Counted from the stretch's first letter, positions 38,041 to 47,312 are shown. The stretch: 64,000 nt of DNA from Corynebacterium maris DSM 45190 (GCF_000442645.1 NC_021915.1:1488001-1552000), one strand, 5' to 3'. The notes: generated by a model not told the origin, from the letters alone. Translations and numbers: made by a program.

Positions 38041-39579
38041 GTGCCCGATAAGAACGGCACCTGGGTTAACCCGCTTCACAGCCACAACGACAAGCGGTTA
38101 CCCCGTATCGCCGGCCCGTCGGGCATGGTGATTTTCGGCGTCACCGGCGACCTGGCCCGCAAGAAGCTTCTGCCCGCGATCTACGACCTCGCCAACCGCG
38201 GCCTGCTGCCCGCCGGCTTCACCCTCATCGGATTCGGCCGCCGCGACTGGTCCAAACAGGACTTCGAGGATTACGTCTGGCAGGCCGTGACCGAAGGCGC
38301 CCGCACCAAGCTCAACGAGACGGTCTGGGAGCGCCTCGCCGAGGGCATGCATTTCGTGCGGGGCAATTTCGACGACGACGTCGCCTTCGACACGCTGGCG
38401 GAGACCATCGCCGAGATGGACGCCACCCGCGGCACCGGCGGAAACTGGGCTTTTTACCTCTCCATCCCGCCGAATTCTTTCGCGGACGTCTGCCACCAGC
38501 TCGAACGCACCGGCATGGCCACCGCCGACGAACAGAGTTGGCGCCGCGTGATCATCGAGAAGCCGTTCGGCCACGACCAAGAGTCGGCGCGGGAACTCAA
38601 CGAGATCGTCAACGCCGTCTTCCCCGAGGACGCCGTCTTCCGCATCGACCACTACCTGGGCAAGGAAACCGTCCAGAATATCCTGGCGCTGCGCTTCGCC
38701 AACCAGCTCTTCGACCCGCTGTGGAACTCCCAGTACATCGACCACGTGCAGATCACCATGGCCGAGGACATCGGACTGGGCGGCCGCGCGGGATATTACG
38801 ACGGCATCGGCGCCGCGCGCGACGTCATCCAGAACCATCTGCTTCAGCTGCTCGCCCTGATGGCCATGGAGGAACCCATCTCCTTTGAGCCGGCTGAGCT
38901 GCAGGCGGAGAAGGTGAAGGTGCTGCGCGCCGCTCACCCGGTGTATCCGCTGAGCAAAACCACCGCCCGCGGCCAGTACGTCGCCGGCTGGCAGGGATCC
39001 AAATGGGTCCCCGGGCTACGGGAGGAAGATGGGTTCGACCCGAACTCGAACACCGAGACCTACGCGGCCTGCACCCTGGAGATCAAGTCCCGTCGCTGGG
39101 CCGGGGTGCCTTTCTACCTGCGCACCGGCAAACGCCTCGGTCGCCGGGTCAGCGAAATCGCCCTGGTGTTCAAGGATGCGCCGCACCAGCCTTTCGACGC
39201 CAACGACGTCACCGCGCTCGGCAACAACGCGGTCGTCATCCGGGTCCAACCGGACGAGGGCGTCCTGATGCGGTTCGGCTCGAAGATCCCGGGCACCACC
39301 ATGGAAGTCCGCGACGTGAACATGGACTTCTCCTACTCGGAGGCGTTCACCGAAGAATCCCCGGAGGCCTACGAGCGACTCATCCTGGACGCCTTGCTGG
39401 ATGAGGCCAGCCTCTTCCCCACCAACGCCGAGGTCGAGCTGTCGTGGGCGATCCTGGACCCCATCCTGGAGTATTGGGACGCCAACGGCCGCCCGGACGA
39501 GTACCGGGCCGGGTCCTGGGGCCCGGAAAGCGCGGACGCAATGCTTCGCCGCGACGATCGCACCTGGCGTCGTCCCTAA
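38041..39579 (+). CDS. zwf: glucose-6-phosphate dehydrogenase
   Basis: First enzyme of the oxidative pentose phosphate pathway and a main NADPH source. The 512 residues include the dinucleotide loop VIFGVTGDLARKKLLPA, RIDHYLGKE (from about residue 202) and DHVQITMAE. Near identity with C. glutamicum in these blocks is evident. GTG 38041 is chosen over a start 17 codons upstream because GAAAGGA precedes it and the N-terminus then aligns. OpcA is encoded next. Confidence 0.97.
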   Translation: MPDKNGTWVNPLHSHNDKRLPRIAGPSGMVIFGVTGDLARKKLLPAIYDLANRGLLPAGFTLIGFGRRDWSKQDFEDYVWQAVTEGARTKLNETVWERLAEGMHFVRGNFDDDVAFDTLAETIAEMDATRGTGGNWAFYLSIPPNSFADVCHQLERTGMATADEQSWRRVIIEKPFGHDQESARELNEIVNAVFPEDAVFRIDHYLGKETVQNILALRFANQLFDPLWNSQYIDHVQITMAEDIGLGGRAGYYDGIGAARDVIQNHLLQLLALMAMEEPISFEPAELQAEKVKVLRAAHPVYPLSKTTARGQYVAGWQGSKWVPGLREEDGFDPNSNTETYAACTLEIKSRRWAGVPFYLRTGKRLGRRVSEIALVFKDAPHQPFDANDVTALGNNAVVIRVQPDEGVLMRFGSKIPGTTMEVRDVNMDFSYSEAFTEESPEAYERLILDALLDEASLFPTNAEVELSWAILDPILEYWDANGRPDEYRAGSWGPESADAMLRRDDRTWRRP

Positions 39580-39600
39580 AGAACCGAGAGGGTTGCACAC

Positions 39601-40530
39601 ATGATTATCACGCTCAACGACACCACCACCCGCGAGGTTTCCAAGGCTCTGCTTAATTCGCAGGAAAACTACTCCCTGGCCACCGGCCGGGTGTTGACGC
39701 TCATCGTCGTCGCTTCCGTCGACGACGACCTCGACGCCATCTTGGTGCCCGTCCGCGACGCCTCCCACGAGCACCCCGCCCGTGTGCTGGTCATGCTCAC
39801 CGACCCCGGAGCCCAGACCTCCAGGCTCGACGCGAAGATCATGCTCGGTGAGGACTCGGGCGCGTCCGAGCTCGTCCTGATGCGACTGTTCGGGGAAATG
39901 GCGAAGCACCTGGACGACGTCGTCACGCCCCTGCTCCTGCCCGACACCCCGATCGTGGCCTGGTGGCCGACGGCCGCCCCGGCCCGCCCCGCCGAGCACC
40001 CGATCGGCAGGATCGCCCAACGCCGGGTCACCAACGCCAGGCACAATATCTCCGGCAATGCGCTGCTGCGGCTGAGCTCCGGCTACACGCCGGGCGATTC
40101 GGACATGATGTGGTCGCGCATCACCAACTGGCGCGGCATCGTCGCCTCCGCGCTGGATCGCTACCCGCACGAAGACGTGCTGTCGGTGGAGGTCACTGGC
40201 CCCGCAGACAACCCCTCGGTCGATATTGCGGCAGGCTGGTTGGCGGACCGTCTCGGCACCCCCGTCGAGCGGACCGTGCAGGAATGCGAGGACGACGACA
40301 ACATGTTCCCGATCCGCACGCTCACCCTGCACCGACCCTCCGGGCCCATCGTGGTGAATATCGCCGACGCGCACACCGTCAGCCTGACCATGCCAGGTCA
40401 CCCGAATTCAAAGGTCGCGATGAGCGTGCGGCAGGACGCCGACTGCCTCGCCGAAGAACTGCGTCACCTCGACCCGGACCTCGCCTACGCGGCCGCGCTG
40501 CGCGGCCTCGGCCAAGTGTCCGTCACTTAA
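39601..40530 (+). CDS. opcA: OpcA, glucose-6-phosphate dehydrogenase assembly protein
   Basis: A 309-residue protein required for assembly and full activity of G6PDH in corynebacteria and cyanobacteria. Recognisable segments are the N-terminal MIITLNDTTTREVSKAL, PDTPIVAWWPTAAP and GRIAQRRVTNAR. It has no catalytic motif. It is 21 bases downstream of zwf, with a GAGAGGG ribosome site. Confidence 0.95.
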   Translation: MIITLNDTTTREVSKALLNSQENYSLATGRVLTLIVVASVDDDLDAILVPVRDASHEHPARVLVMLTDPGAQTSRLDAKIMLGEDSGASELVLMRLFGEMAKHLDDVVTPLLLPDTPIVAWWPTAAPARPAEHPIGRIAQRRVTNARHNISGNALLRLSSGYTPGDSDMMWSRITNWRGIVASALDRYPHEDVLSVEVTGPADNPSVDIAAGWLADRLGTPVERTVQECEDDDNMFPIRTLTLHRPSGPIVVNIADAHTVSLTMPGHPNSKVAMSVRQDADCLAEELRHLDPDLAYAAALRGLGQVSVT

Positions 40531-40552
40531 CCCCTCTACGGAAGGAATTTTT

Positions 40553-41320
40553 ATGGTCACCGTCAACCGCGTTTCCGATCTCGACGAACTGGTCCGCACC
40601 GTTGCGGGCCGAATCATCGACGTCGTCTCCAACATTCAGGCCACCTCCGGGGGCCGGCACAACGACGGGGTCGCCCGTCTCGTGCTCACCGGCGGTACCG
40701 CCGGCGTCCGGGTCCTGGCCCAGCTGCGGGAGTTTGACGCCGCCGCCGATGAGCAGGCCGAGACTTTCCCCGCCCAGCGTATCGACTGGTCCCGGGTGCG
40801 GATCTTTTTCGGCGACGAGCGCAACGTGCCGGTCAGTCACGAGGACTCCAATGAAGGGCAGGCCCGCGAGGCGTTGCTCGACCACGTGGCGATCCCGGCG
40901 GAGCAGATCCACGGCTACGGCCTCGGCGAGCGAGACCTGAGCGAGGCCGCGGCGGCGTATGAGACGGTGCTGGCGGAATTCGCGCCCGAAGGGTTCGACG
41001 TCCACCTGCTGGGCATGGGTCCCGAAGGCCACATCAACACCCTTTTCCCGCACACCGCGGCCGTCGCGGAGACCGAGAAGCTGGTCGTCGCGGAGTACGA
41101 TTCGCCCAAGCCGCCGGCGGAGCGGGCGACGCTGACGCTGCCGGCCGTGGCCAAGGCCGAGCGCGTCTGGTTCTTGGTGTCCGGAAAGGACAAGGCGGAG
41201 GCTGCGGGGCATGTCGTCCGCCGCTCCTCCCCCGCCGACTGGCCCGCCGCTGGCGCTGTCGGCGCCGTAGAAACGGTGCTGTTCGTGTCGGAGGACGCCG
41301 CCGGCGAGATCGACGGCTAG
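40553..41320 (+). CDS. pgl: 6-phosphogluconolactonase
   Basis: Hydrolyses 6-phosphogluconolactone. The 255 residues show the NagB-like fold with VLTGGTAGVRVL, IFFGDERNVP, the FDVHLLGMGPEGHINTLFP block and the C-terminal WFLVSGKDKAEA. AAGGA precedes ATG 40553. Last gene of the pentose phosphate operon. In C. glutamicum ppc lies between pgl and secG, but here only 63 bases with a terminator intervene. Confidence 0.96.
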   Translation: MVTVNRVSDLDELVRTVAGRIIDVVSNIQATSGGRHNDGVARLVLTGGTAGVRVLAQLREFDAAADEQAETFPAQRIDWSRVRIFFGDERNVPVSHEDSNEGQAREALLDHVAIPAEQIHGYGLGERDLSEAAAAYETVLAEFAPEGFDVHLLGMGPEGHINTLFPHTAAVAETEKLVVAEYDSPKPPAERATLTLPAVAKAERVWFLVSGKDKAEAAGHVVRRSSPADWPAAGAVGAVETVLFVSEDAAGEIDG

Positions 41321-41338
41321 TTTTTCGCTCGACACAAG

Positions 41339-41371
41339 AAAACCCGGAACGACGTTCTCGTTCCGGGTTTT
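41339..41371. terminator. bidirectional terminator between pgl and secG
   Basis: A perfect 14-bp stem (AAAACCCGGAACGA with its complement) around a five-base loop, with A and T tracts on opposite sides so that it can serve both converging operons. Confidence 0.9.
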
Positions 41372-41383
41372 TCTTCGCGCTGT

Positions 41384-41617
41384 TTAGCTGTACGCGGTGA
41401 TGAGGTTCAGCGCGATGACGCACGCGATCCAGACCAGCGCCACGATGATCGTGTAGCGGGTGAGGTTTTTCTCCACCACCGTCGAACCGGAGAGGTTCGA
41501 CTGCACGCCGCCGCCGAACAGGCTGGACAGGCCGCCACCCTTACCCTTGTGCAGCAGCACAAAGACAATGAGTAGAAGCGATGCGATCATGAGGATGATC
41601 TGCAGGGGCAAAACCAT
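41384..41617 (-). CDS. secG: preprotein translocase subunit SecG
   Basis: A 77-residue protein with two membrane helices (about 4-21 and 55-74) separated by a cytoplasmic Gly/Ser-rich loop (LHKGKGGGLSSLFGGG), the standard SecG form. It assists the SecYEG channel. Last gene of gapA-pgk-tpiA-secG, as in C. glutamicum except for the missing ppc. Confidence 0.95.
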   Translation of the reverse strand: MVLPLQIILMIASLLLIVFVLLHKGKGGGLSSLFGGGVQSNLSGSTVVEKNLTRYTIIVALVWIACVIALNLITAYS

Positions 41618-41718
41618 GTGATGGTTCCTCCGACCAGTGAGTCGACGGCGAACAGGGAACTTTGAACAGTCTACACTCTCCGGCCTGCTGTCACGCTACC
41701 GGGGCAGACAAGATCCTG

Positions 41719-42504
41719 TCAGTAGTCGACCGGTCCCGCGGCGGCGGCGATGAGGCGGGCGAATTCTTCGCCGTCCAGGGAAGCGCCGCCGACCAGACCA
41801 CCGTCGACGTCCGGCTGTTCGACGATCTCGGCGATGGTGTCGGTCTTGACGGAACCGCCGTAGAGGATGCGGATGGCGTCGGCGGTCTGCTCGTCGGTCA
41901 GCTCGCGCAGCAGGCCACGGATCGCGGCGCACACTTCCTGCGCGTCAGCGGCCGAGGCGACCTTGCCGGTGCCGATCGCCCACACCGGTTCATAGGCGAT
42001 GACGGTCTTCGCCAGATTTTCGGCGGACAGGCCTGACAGAGAGGCGCGGGTCTGGTCGACCACGTAATTGACGTGGTCGCCGGCCTCCCGGACGTCCAGC
42101 GGTTCACCGACGCACACGATCGGGGTGACGCCGTGCTGGAGCGCGGCCTTGGCCTTCGCCGCGACGAGCTCGTCGGATTCACTGTGGTGCTCACGTCGCT
42201 CGGAGTGGCCGACGACGACCCAGCGGCAACCGAGTTTGGCCAGCATCTGGGCGGAGATGTCACCGGTGTAGGCGCCGGACTCGTGCTCCGAGACGTCCTG
42301 GGCGCCGTAGGTGACCGGCAGTTTGTCGCCCTCCACCAGCGTCTGCACGGAACGGATGTCGGTGTACGGGACGGTCAGCGCCACGTCGACGTGCTTGTAG
42401 TATTCCTTGGGTAGGGCGAAGGCGAGTTTTTGCACGGTACCGATGGCCTGGATGTGGTCCAGGTTCATCTTCCAGTTACCGGCGATGAGGGTTTTGCGGG
42501 CCAT
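41719..42504 (-). CDS. tpiA: triosephosphate isomerase
   Basis: A 261-residue TIM barrel: substrate lysine Lys12 (AGNWKMN), electrophile His100 (VVVGHSERR) and catalytic base Glu172 (AYEPVWAIGTG), plus the phosphate loop YGGSVK. An in-frame ATG 13 codons upstream exists, but ATG 42504 has AAAAGGAAACC before it and matches the family. It lies 42 bases after pgk. Confidence 0.97.
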   Translation of the reverse strand: MARKTLIAGNWKMNLDHIQAIGTVQKLAFALPKEYYKHVDVALTVPYTDIRSVQTLVEGDKLPVTYGAQDVSEHESGAYTGDISAQMLAKLGCRWVVVGHSERREHHSESDELVAAKAKAALQHGVTPIVCVGEPLDVREAGDHVNYVVDQTRASLSGLSAENLAKTVIAYEPVWAIGTGKVASAADAQEVCAAIRGLLRELTDEQTADAIRILYGGSVKTDTIAEIVEQPDVDGGLVGGASLDGEEFARLIAAAAGPVDY

Positions 42505-42546
42505 GGTTTCCTTTTCCTTGGTGAATCGGCTGAACAGTTTCATGCG

Positions 42547-43764
42547 TTAGTCGTTGAGGACCGCCAGGCCCGGCAGTTCCTTTCCTTCGAGCAGTTCCAG
42601 GGAGGCGCCGCCGCCGGTGGAGATGTGGCTGAAACCGTCTTCATCCAGGCCGAGCACGCGGACGGAGGCCGCGGAATCGCCGCCGCCGACGACGGTGAAG
42701 GAACCGTTGTTTCGGGTGGCGTCAATGATGGCCTGAGCCACCCCGGCCGTGCCCTGGGAGAAGTTCTCCATCTCGAACACGCCCATCGGCCCATTCCAGA
42801 AGACAGTCTTGGAGGTGGCGATCACCTCGGCGAATTTCTTCACCGACTCCGGGCCGATGTCCAGCGACAGCCAGTCCTCCGGCATCCCGTCCACGTCGGT
42901 GACGGTGGTCTCGACGTCGTTGCTGAACTCCGGGGCGGAGACCAGATCGACCGGCAGGACGATTTTGTCGCCGAAGCGCTCCAGGAGATCCTTGCAGGTG
43001 TCGACCATTTCCTCCTGCAGCAGGGACTTCTGGGTGTTGTGTCCCTGGGCGGTGAGGAAGGTGTAGCACATGCCGCCGCCGATGATGAGCTTGTCCGCCT
43101 TGTCCGCGAGCGCCTCGATCACGCCGAGCTTGTCGGAGACCTTGGAGCCGCCGAGGACGACGACGTACGGGTGGTCCGGGTCGGAGGCGACCTTGGTCAG
43201 CTCTTCCATTTCCGCGCCGACGAGCGCACCTGCGTAGGCCGGCAGGCGCTTGGCGACGTCGTAGACGGAAGCCTGGGCACGGTGAACGACGCCGAAGCCG
43301 TCGGAGACGAAGGCGCCGTCGTCGGCGGCCAGATCGACGAGTTCCGCTGCGAAAGCTTCCCGTTCCGCCTCATCCTTGGAGGTCTCACGCGGGTCGAAGC
43401 GCACGTTCTCGAGCAGGAGGATCTCCCCCTCGGTCAAGCCGTTGGCGCGCTCGTGGGCGTCTTCACCGGAGACGTCGCCGGCCAAAGCGACGAACTGTCC
43501 GAGTTCGTCGCTCAGGGCGTCGGCGACCGGCTGAAGGGAGTACTTGGCGTTGACCTCGCCCTTGGGACGGCCCAGGTGAGCCATGACGATGACCTTGGCG
43601 CTGCCTTCGAGGAGGGCGTTCAGCGTCGGCAGCGACGCGGTGATGCGCCCGGCGTCGGTGATCTCCCCGGCGTCGTTGAGCGGGACGTTGAAGTCGGAGC
43701 GAACGAGAACGTGGCGTCCGTCGACGCCTTCGTCCAGCAGGTCTTGGAGGTTCTTGACGGTCAT
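42547..43764 (-). CDS. pgk: phosphoglycerate kinase
   Basis: A 405-residue glycolytic kinase: N-domain VRSDFNVPLND and AHLGRPKGE, central VLGGSKVSDKLGV, and C-domain MGVFEMENFS and VVGGGDSAASVR. TAGGAG precedes ATG 43764. The 148-base gap from gapA contains a strong hairpin. Confidence 0.97.
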   Translation of the reverse strand: MTVKNLQDLLDEGVDGRHVLVRSDFNVPLNDAGEITDAGRITASLPTLNALLEGSAKVIVMAHLGRPKGEVNAKYSLQPVADALSDELGQFVALAGDVSGEDAHERANGLTEGEILLLENVRFDPRETSKDEAEREAFAAELVDLAADDGAFVSDGFGVVHRAQASVYDVAKRLPAYAGALVGAEMEELTKVASDPDHPYVVVLGGSKVSDKLGVIEALADKADKLIIGGGMCYTFLTAQGHNTQKSLLQEEMVDTCKDLLERFGDKIVLPVDLVSAPEFSNDVETTVTDVDGMPEDWLSLDIGPESVKKFAEVIATSKTVFWNGPMGVFEMENFSQGTAGVAQAIIDATRNNGSFTVVGGGDSAASVRVLGLDEDGFSHISTGGGASLELLEGKELPGLAVLND

Positions 43765-43826
43765 GGCACTCCTAGTGTCTGGGTTGTCTGTGATTGAATA
43801 ACCGGACTTTAGTGTAGCTACCTAAA

Positions 43827-43864
43827 CGTGGCCCGGGGTGTGCCGAGGCACACCCCGGGCCACG
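43827..43864 (-). terminator. hairpin between gapA and pgk
   Basis: The arm 43827-43844 is fully complementary to 43847-43864 (about 17 usable pairs) and is followed on the minus strand by TTTAGG. It is likely partial termination that raises gapA message over pgk-tpiA-secG. Confidence 0.75.
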
Positions 43865-43912
43865 AGGGTTCTGGGCGCTGCGCCGTTCACGGTTCACGCG
43901 CCGAAGAATATC

Positions 43913-44917
43913 TTAGAGCTTGGCGGCGACCATTTCAGTCAGACGCAGCAGCTGGACCGTGTAGCCCCACTCGTTGTCGTACCAGGACACGACCTTGACC
44001 TGGTCGCCGACGACCTTGGTCAAGCCGGAGTCGAAGAGGGAACCGTGGTCGTCGGTGATGATGTCGGTGGAGACCAGCGGCTCATCGGTGTAACCCAGAG
44101 CGCCGGTGGAGTCCGCCTCCGCGGCCGCCTTCATGATCTCGTTGACCTCCTCGGCGGTGGTCTCGCGGGAGGCGGTGAAGGTCAGATCGGTGGCGGAACC
44201 GGTGATCACCGGAACGCGCAGCGCGTAACCGTCGAGCTTGCCCTTAAGCTCCGGCAGGACCGTGGCCACGGCCTTGGCCGCGCCGGTGGAGGTCGGGACA
44301 ATGTTCTGGGCCGCGGCGCGGGCCCGGCGCAGGTCACGGTGCGGGGCGTCGTGCAGACGCTGGTCACCGGTGTAGGCGTGGATGGTGGTCATCAGGCCAC
44401 GCTCGATGCCCAGCCCGTCGTTCAGCGCCTTGGCCATCGGGGCCAGGCAGTTGGTGGTGCAGGAGGCGCCGGAGATGATGTGGTGGTTGGCGGGGTCGTA
44501 ATCTTCGTGGTTGACGCCGTACACGAAGGTGGCGTCCTCGCCCTTGGCGGGGGCGGAGATGATGACCTTTTTGGCGCCGGAGTCGAGGTGCAGCTGCGCG
44601 CCTTCACGGTCTTTGTAGATGCCGGTGGACTCGATGACGATGTCCACGTCGTGCTTGGACCAGTCCAGGTTCTTCGGGTCGCGCTCGGCGTGCACGGCCA
44701 CCCGCTTGCCGTCGATGGTGATGGATTCGTCGTCGAACTCCACCTCGCGACCGAGGCGGCCAAGAATGGAATCGAACTTAAGCAGGGTGGTGAGGGTCTT
44801 AATGTCGGTGAGGTCGTTCACCGCAACGATCTCGAGGTTTTCCGAACGGTCCAGGACCGCTCGGAAGAAGTTGCGTCCGATGCGGCCAAAACCGTTGATG
44901 CCAACGCGGATAGTCAC
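43913..44917 (-). CDS. gapA: glyceraldehyde-3-phosphate dehydrogenase (NAD, glycolytic)
   Basis: 334 residues with Rossmann loop INGFGRIGRN, catalytic Cys153 in SGASCTTNCLAP, and the C-terminal SWYDNEWGYTVQL. Asp35 in AVNDLTD suggests NAD use. The GTG start at 44917 follows GAGGAG at seven bases. First gene of gapA-pgk-tpiA-secG. Confidence 0.97.
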   Translation of the reverse strand: MTIRVGINGFGRIGRNFFRAVLDRSENLEIVAVNDLTDIKTLTTLLKFDSILGRLGREVEFDDESITIDGKRVAVHAERDPKNLDWSKHDVDIVIESTGIYKDREGAQLHLDSGAKKVIISAPAKGEDATFVYGVNHEDYDPANHHIISGASCTTNCLAPMAKALNDGLGIERGLMTTIHAYTGDQRLHDAPHRDLRRARAAAQNIVPTSTGAAKAVATVLPELKGKLDGYALRVPVITGSATDLTFTASRETTAEEVNEIMKAAAEADSTGALGYTDEPLVSTDIITDDHGSLFDSGLTKVVGDQVKVVSWYDNEWGYTVQLLRLTEMVAAKL

Positions 44918-44992
44918 TGCTGTTCTCCTCTGAGGTAGAGAGTTAGTTACGGGCTCGCGGGCCTGTTGTCAGGCCCTGGCCCACCACCTCGA

Positions 44993-44998
44993 AGTCTA
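44993..44998 (-). promoter_or_regulatory. -10 box of gapA
   Basis: Minus-strand TAGACT with a predicted start near 44986 and a ~70-base leader carrying GAGGAG. No good -35 is seen. Confidence 0.5.
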
Positions 44999-45195
44999 AC
45001 GATTTACCGGTGGCACCGCAGAGCGGAGACCGCGTGCAATTCCTCCCCCGCGGAAAACTTATGCTGGCCAGGGCTATTTTCAGACATTTTTCACTACGGG
45101 GAAGTTCGACCTACGGCAGGACCACCCCCAAAAGGTGCGACCAATGCGGGATTGCGGGGCGACGATGCGAACCCCAAGCCTGGGAGGGGCACATA

Positions 45196-45211
45196 AGTGA
45201 CGTTCGTCACC
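45196..45211. promoter_or_regulatory. GlxR-like site upstream of gapA
   Basis: AGTGACGTTCGTCACC contains the perfect inverted repeat GTGACG-TT-CGTCAC. It matches the GlxR core TGTGA-N6-TCACA at eight of ten half-site bases. It lies between the whiA stop and gapA, ~280 bases from the gapA start. The rest of 44918-45195 shows nothing else I can support. Confidence 0.4.
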
Positions 45212-45216
45212 CCTCG

Positions 45217-46197
45217 CTAGCCGTCGAAAGTCTCCTCCGGGACAGCCGCGTGCGTATCGGCGATTCCCGCTTCTTGCGCGTGCTTGTCCGCCATCGACAA
45301 CAGCCGGCGAATACGTCCCGCCACCGCGTCCTTCGTCATCTGTGGATCCGCCAGCCGGCCGAGCTCTTCGAGCGAGGCGTGCCGGTGCTGCACCCGCAGC
45401 TGCCCGGCCTCGGCGAGGTGCTCCGGGACGTCGTCCCCCAAAAGCTCCATCGCCCGTTCCACGCGGGCCGCGGCAGCCACCGCGGCCCGGGCGGAACGGC
45501 GCAGGTTGGCGTCGTCGAAATTGGCTAACCGGCTGGTCGACGTCCGAACTTGTCGACGCTGGCGTTTCTCATCCCACTCCAGACGGGCTTGAACGGCGCC
45601 CATCCGGGTCAGCAACGCCCCGATCGCCTCCCCGTCCCTGACCGCCACCCGGTCGACCCCCCGGCTCTCCTTCGTCTTCGCGGCGATCCCCAGCCGACGA
45701 GCGCAACCGACCAACGCCAGCGCCGCCTCCGGCTGCGGGCAAATGACCTCCAGGGCCGCTGTCCGGCCCGGCTCCGTCAGTACCCCGGAAGCAAGGAAAG
45801 CGCCCCGCCATGCGGCCTCGCTGTCCTCCACCGCCCCCGAGATCACCTGCGGCGGCAGGCCGACCACCTGCGTCCCGGAACGCGTCACCAGCCCCAGCCG
45901 ACGAACCATGTCCTCAGTGTTGCCCGACACGCTCACATGGTAAAGCGTGGCCTTGGAGTTGGCGCCCGGGTAGCCCGCCCGCACGGTGACGCCCACGTGA
46001 TACAGGCTCGTCAGGAGCTCCCGGAGGCGCTCCGCCACCGCCTGCTCCTGCAGCTCCGCCTCCACCACGAGCCGGCCGCGGTCGACCTCGAAACGGCCGG
46101 CGAAACGCAGCAGCGCAGCGGCCTCCGCCGCCCGCGCCGCAGACCTCGCCACATCGACTCTCAACAGCTCGTCTTTGACCTTAGCCGTCAATGCCAC
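45217..46197 (-). CDS. whiA: WhiA, sporulation/division transcription factor
   Basis: A 326-residue protein: N-terminal degenerate LAGLIDADG-type domain (about 1-210, with AAEAAALLRFAGRF and HVSVSGNTEDMVRRLG) and a C-terminal HTH (about 225-300; RADEYLAEL-type segment here LPEHLAEAGQLRVQHRHAS and LGRLADPQMTKDAVAGRI). WhiA regulates division genes in actinobacteria. GTG 46197 is the start. The order yvcK-rapZ upstream is conserved in Gram-positive bacteria. Confidence 0.95.
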   Translation of the reverse strand: MALTAKVKDELLRVDVARSAARAAEAAALLRFAGRFEVDRGRLVVEAELQEQAVAERLRELLTSLYHVGVTVRAGYPGANSKATLYHVSVSGNTEDMVRRLGLVTRSGTQVVGLPPQVISGAVEDSEAAWRGAFLASGVLTEPGRTAALEVICPQPEAALALVGCARRLGIAAKTKESRGVDRVAVRDGEAIGALLTRMGAVQARLEWDEKRQRRQVRTSTSRLANFDDANLRRSARAAVAAAARVERAMELLGDDVPEHLAEAGQLRVQHRHASLEELGRLADPQMTKDAVAGRIRRLLSMADKHAQEAGIADTHAAVPEETFDG

Positions 46198-46274
46198 TGC
46201 CTTGTCCTGCCCTTCTCGAAAGACGCCGAGCTTTCTCCTCGGCGGGAAAGCCTTGAATCTGACCCAGTCTAGCG

Positions 46275-47258
46275 TCAGCGCCTTTCAGCGAGAATGTCGA
46301 GCAGTGTCGCGGCCACCTTGTCCGGGTCGTGGAGGTTGAGGCGCCGGTGGCCCTCCTCTTGCATACGGATGTCACGGTAGGTGACCTCCGCTCCCAACGC
46401 GCGGGCCGCTCGCGCGATGTGGCCCCGCTCGGAGGTGGTCGTGACGCTGTGTCCGTCGATGACGATGCGGTCCACTCGCAACGTCGGCGCATGCTGGGCG
46501 AGCATGTGGATGTGCCGTTCGGAGGAAAAGCCCTGCGTCTCCCCCACCTCCGGGGAAAGGTTGAGCATCACCACACGCAGTGCGTCGGTGTCGTTGATCG
46601 CCTCCACGATCTCAGGCACCAGCAGGTGCGGAATGACGCTGGAAAACCAGGAGCCCGGCCCCAGCGTGACCAGGTCCGCCTCCCGGATGGCCTCCACGGC
46701 CAACCCGTTCGCCGCTGGGCGTTCCGGGAGGATGCGTACGCGCCGCACCACTCCCGGGGTGGAGGCCACCGCCACCTGGCCGCGGACGGGAAGGATGACG
46801 CGTGGGTCGTCGTCCAGGCCGGCCACGTCCGCTTCAATCTCCAGCGCTTCGTGGCAGACCGGCACCACCCGGCCGCAGGAACGTGTGAGAGCCGCCACCC
46901 GGTCAAGGGCGGCCTGCTCTGAGCCCAGCACTCCGGTAAGCCCCGCGATGAGAAGATTGCCCACGGCGTGCCCCGCCATGGCCCCGTTCCCGCCGAAGCG
47001 GTGCTGCAGGGTGTCCGCCCACAGCTGTCCTTCCTCGTCCTCGGCGGACAGGGCGGCGAGCGCCATGCGTAGATCCCCCGGCGGAATAATGTCCAACTCT
47101 CGCCGTAACCGGCCGGAAGAACCGCCGTCGTCCGCGACCGTCACTACCGCGGTGAGGGCCTCCGCCTCACAGCGGCGGGCGGCGAGCAGCGTCTGATACA
47201 GGCCGTGTCCCCCGCCGAGGCTGGCGATGCGGGGGCCGCTGGAAGCTTGTTGGGTGAT
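46275..47258 (-). CDS. yvcK: YvcK/gluconeogenesis-factor (CofD-like) protein
   Basis: Belongs to the YvcK/CofD family needed for cell-wall synthesis on gluconeogenic carbon. Conserved blocks are LGGGHGLYQTLLAARR, VTVADDGGSSGRLRREL, RFGGNGAMAGHAVGNLL and VTLGPGSWFSSVIPHLLVP. The first standard start (GTG 47144) would remove the LGGGHG loop, yet the frame is open upstream to the rapZ stop and that loop is intact. No ATG, GTG or TTG is available there. AGGAG lies six bases before an ATC codon at 47258, which I propose as the start (327 residues). This start is inference; the gene assignment is secure. Confidence 0.85.
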   Translation of the reverse strand: MTQQASSGPRIASLGGGHGLYQTLLAARRCEAEALTAVVTVADDGGSSGRLRRELDIIPPGDLRMALAALSAEDEEGQLWADTLQHRFGGNGAMAGHAVGNLLIAGLTGVLGSEQAALDRVAALTRSCGRVVPVCHEALEIEADVAGLDDDPRVILPVRGQVAVASTPGVVRRVRILPERPAANGLAVEAIREADLVTLGPGSWFSSVIPHLLVPEIVEAINDTDALRVVMLNLSPEVGETQGFSSERHIHMLAQHAPTLRVDRIVIDGHSVTTTSERGHIARAARALGAEVTYRDIRMQEEGHRRLNLHDPDKVAATLLDILAERR

Positions 47259-47312
47259 GCTGGTCTCCTGGTCCGTGGAAATAATTAATGAGGCAGAGAA
47301 TAGCCGATCGGC

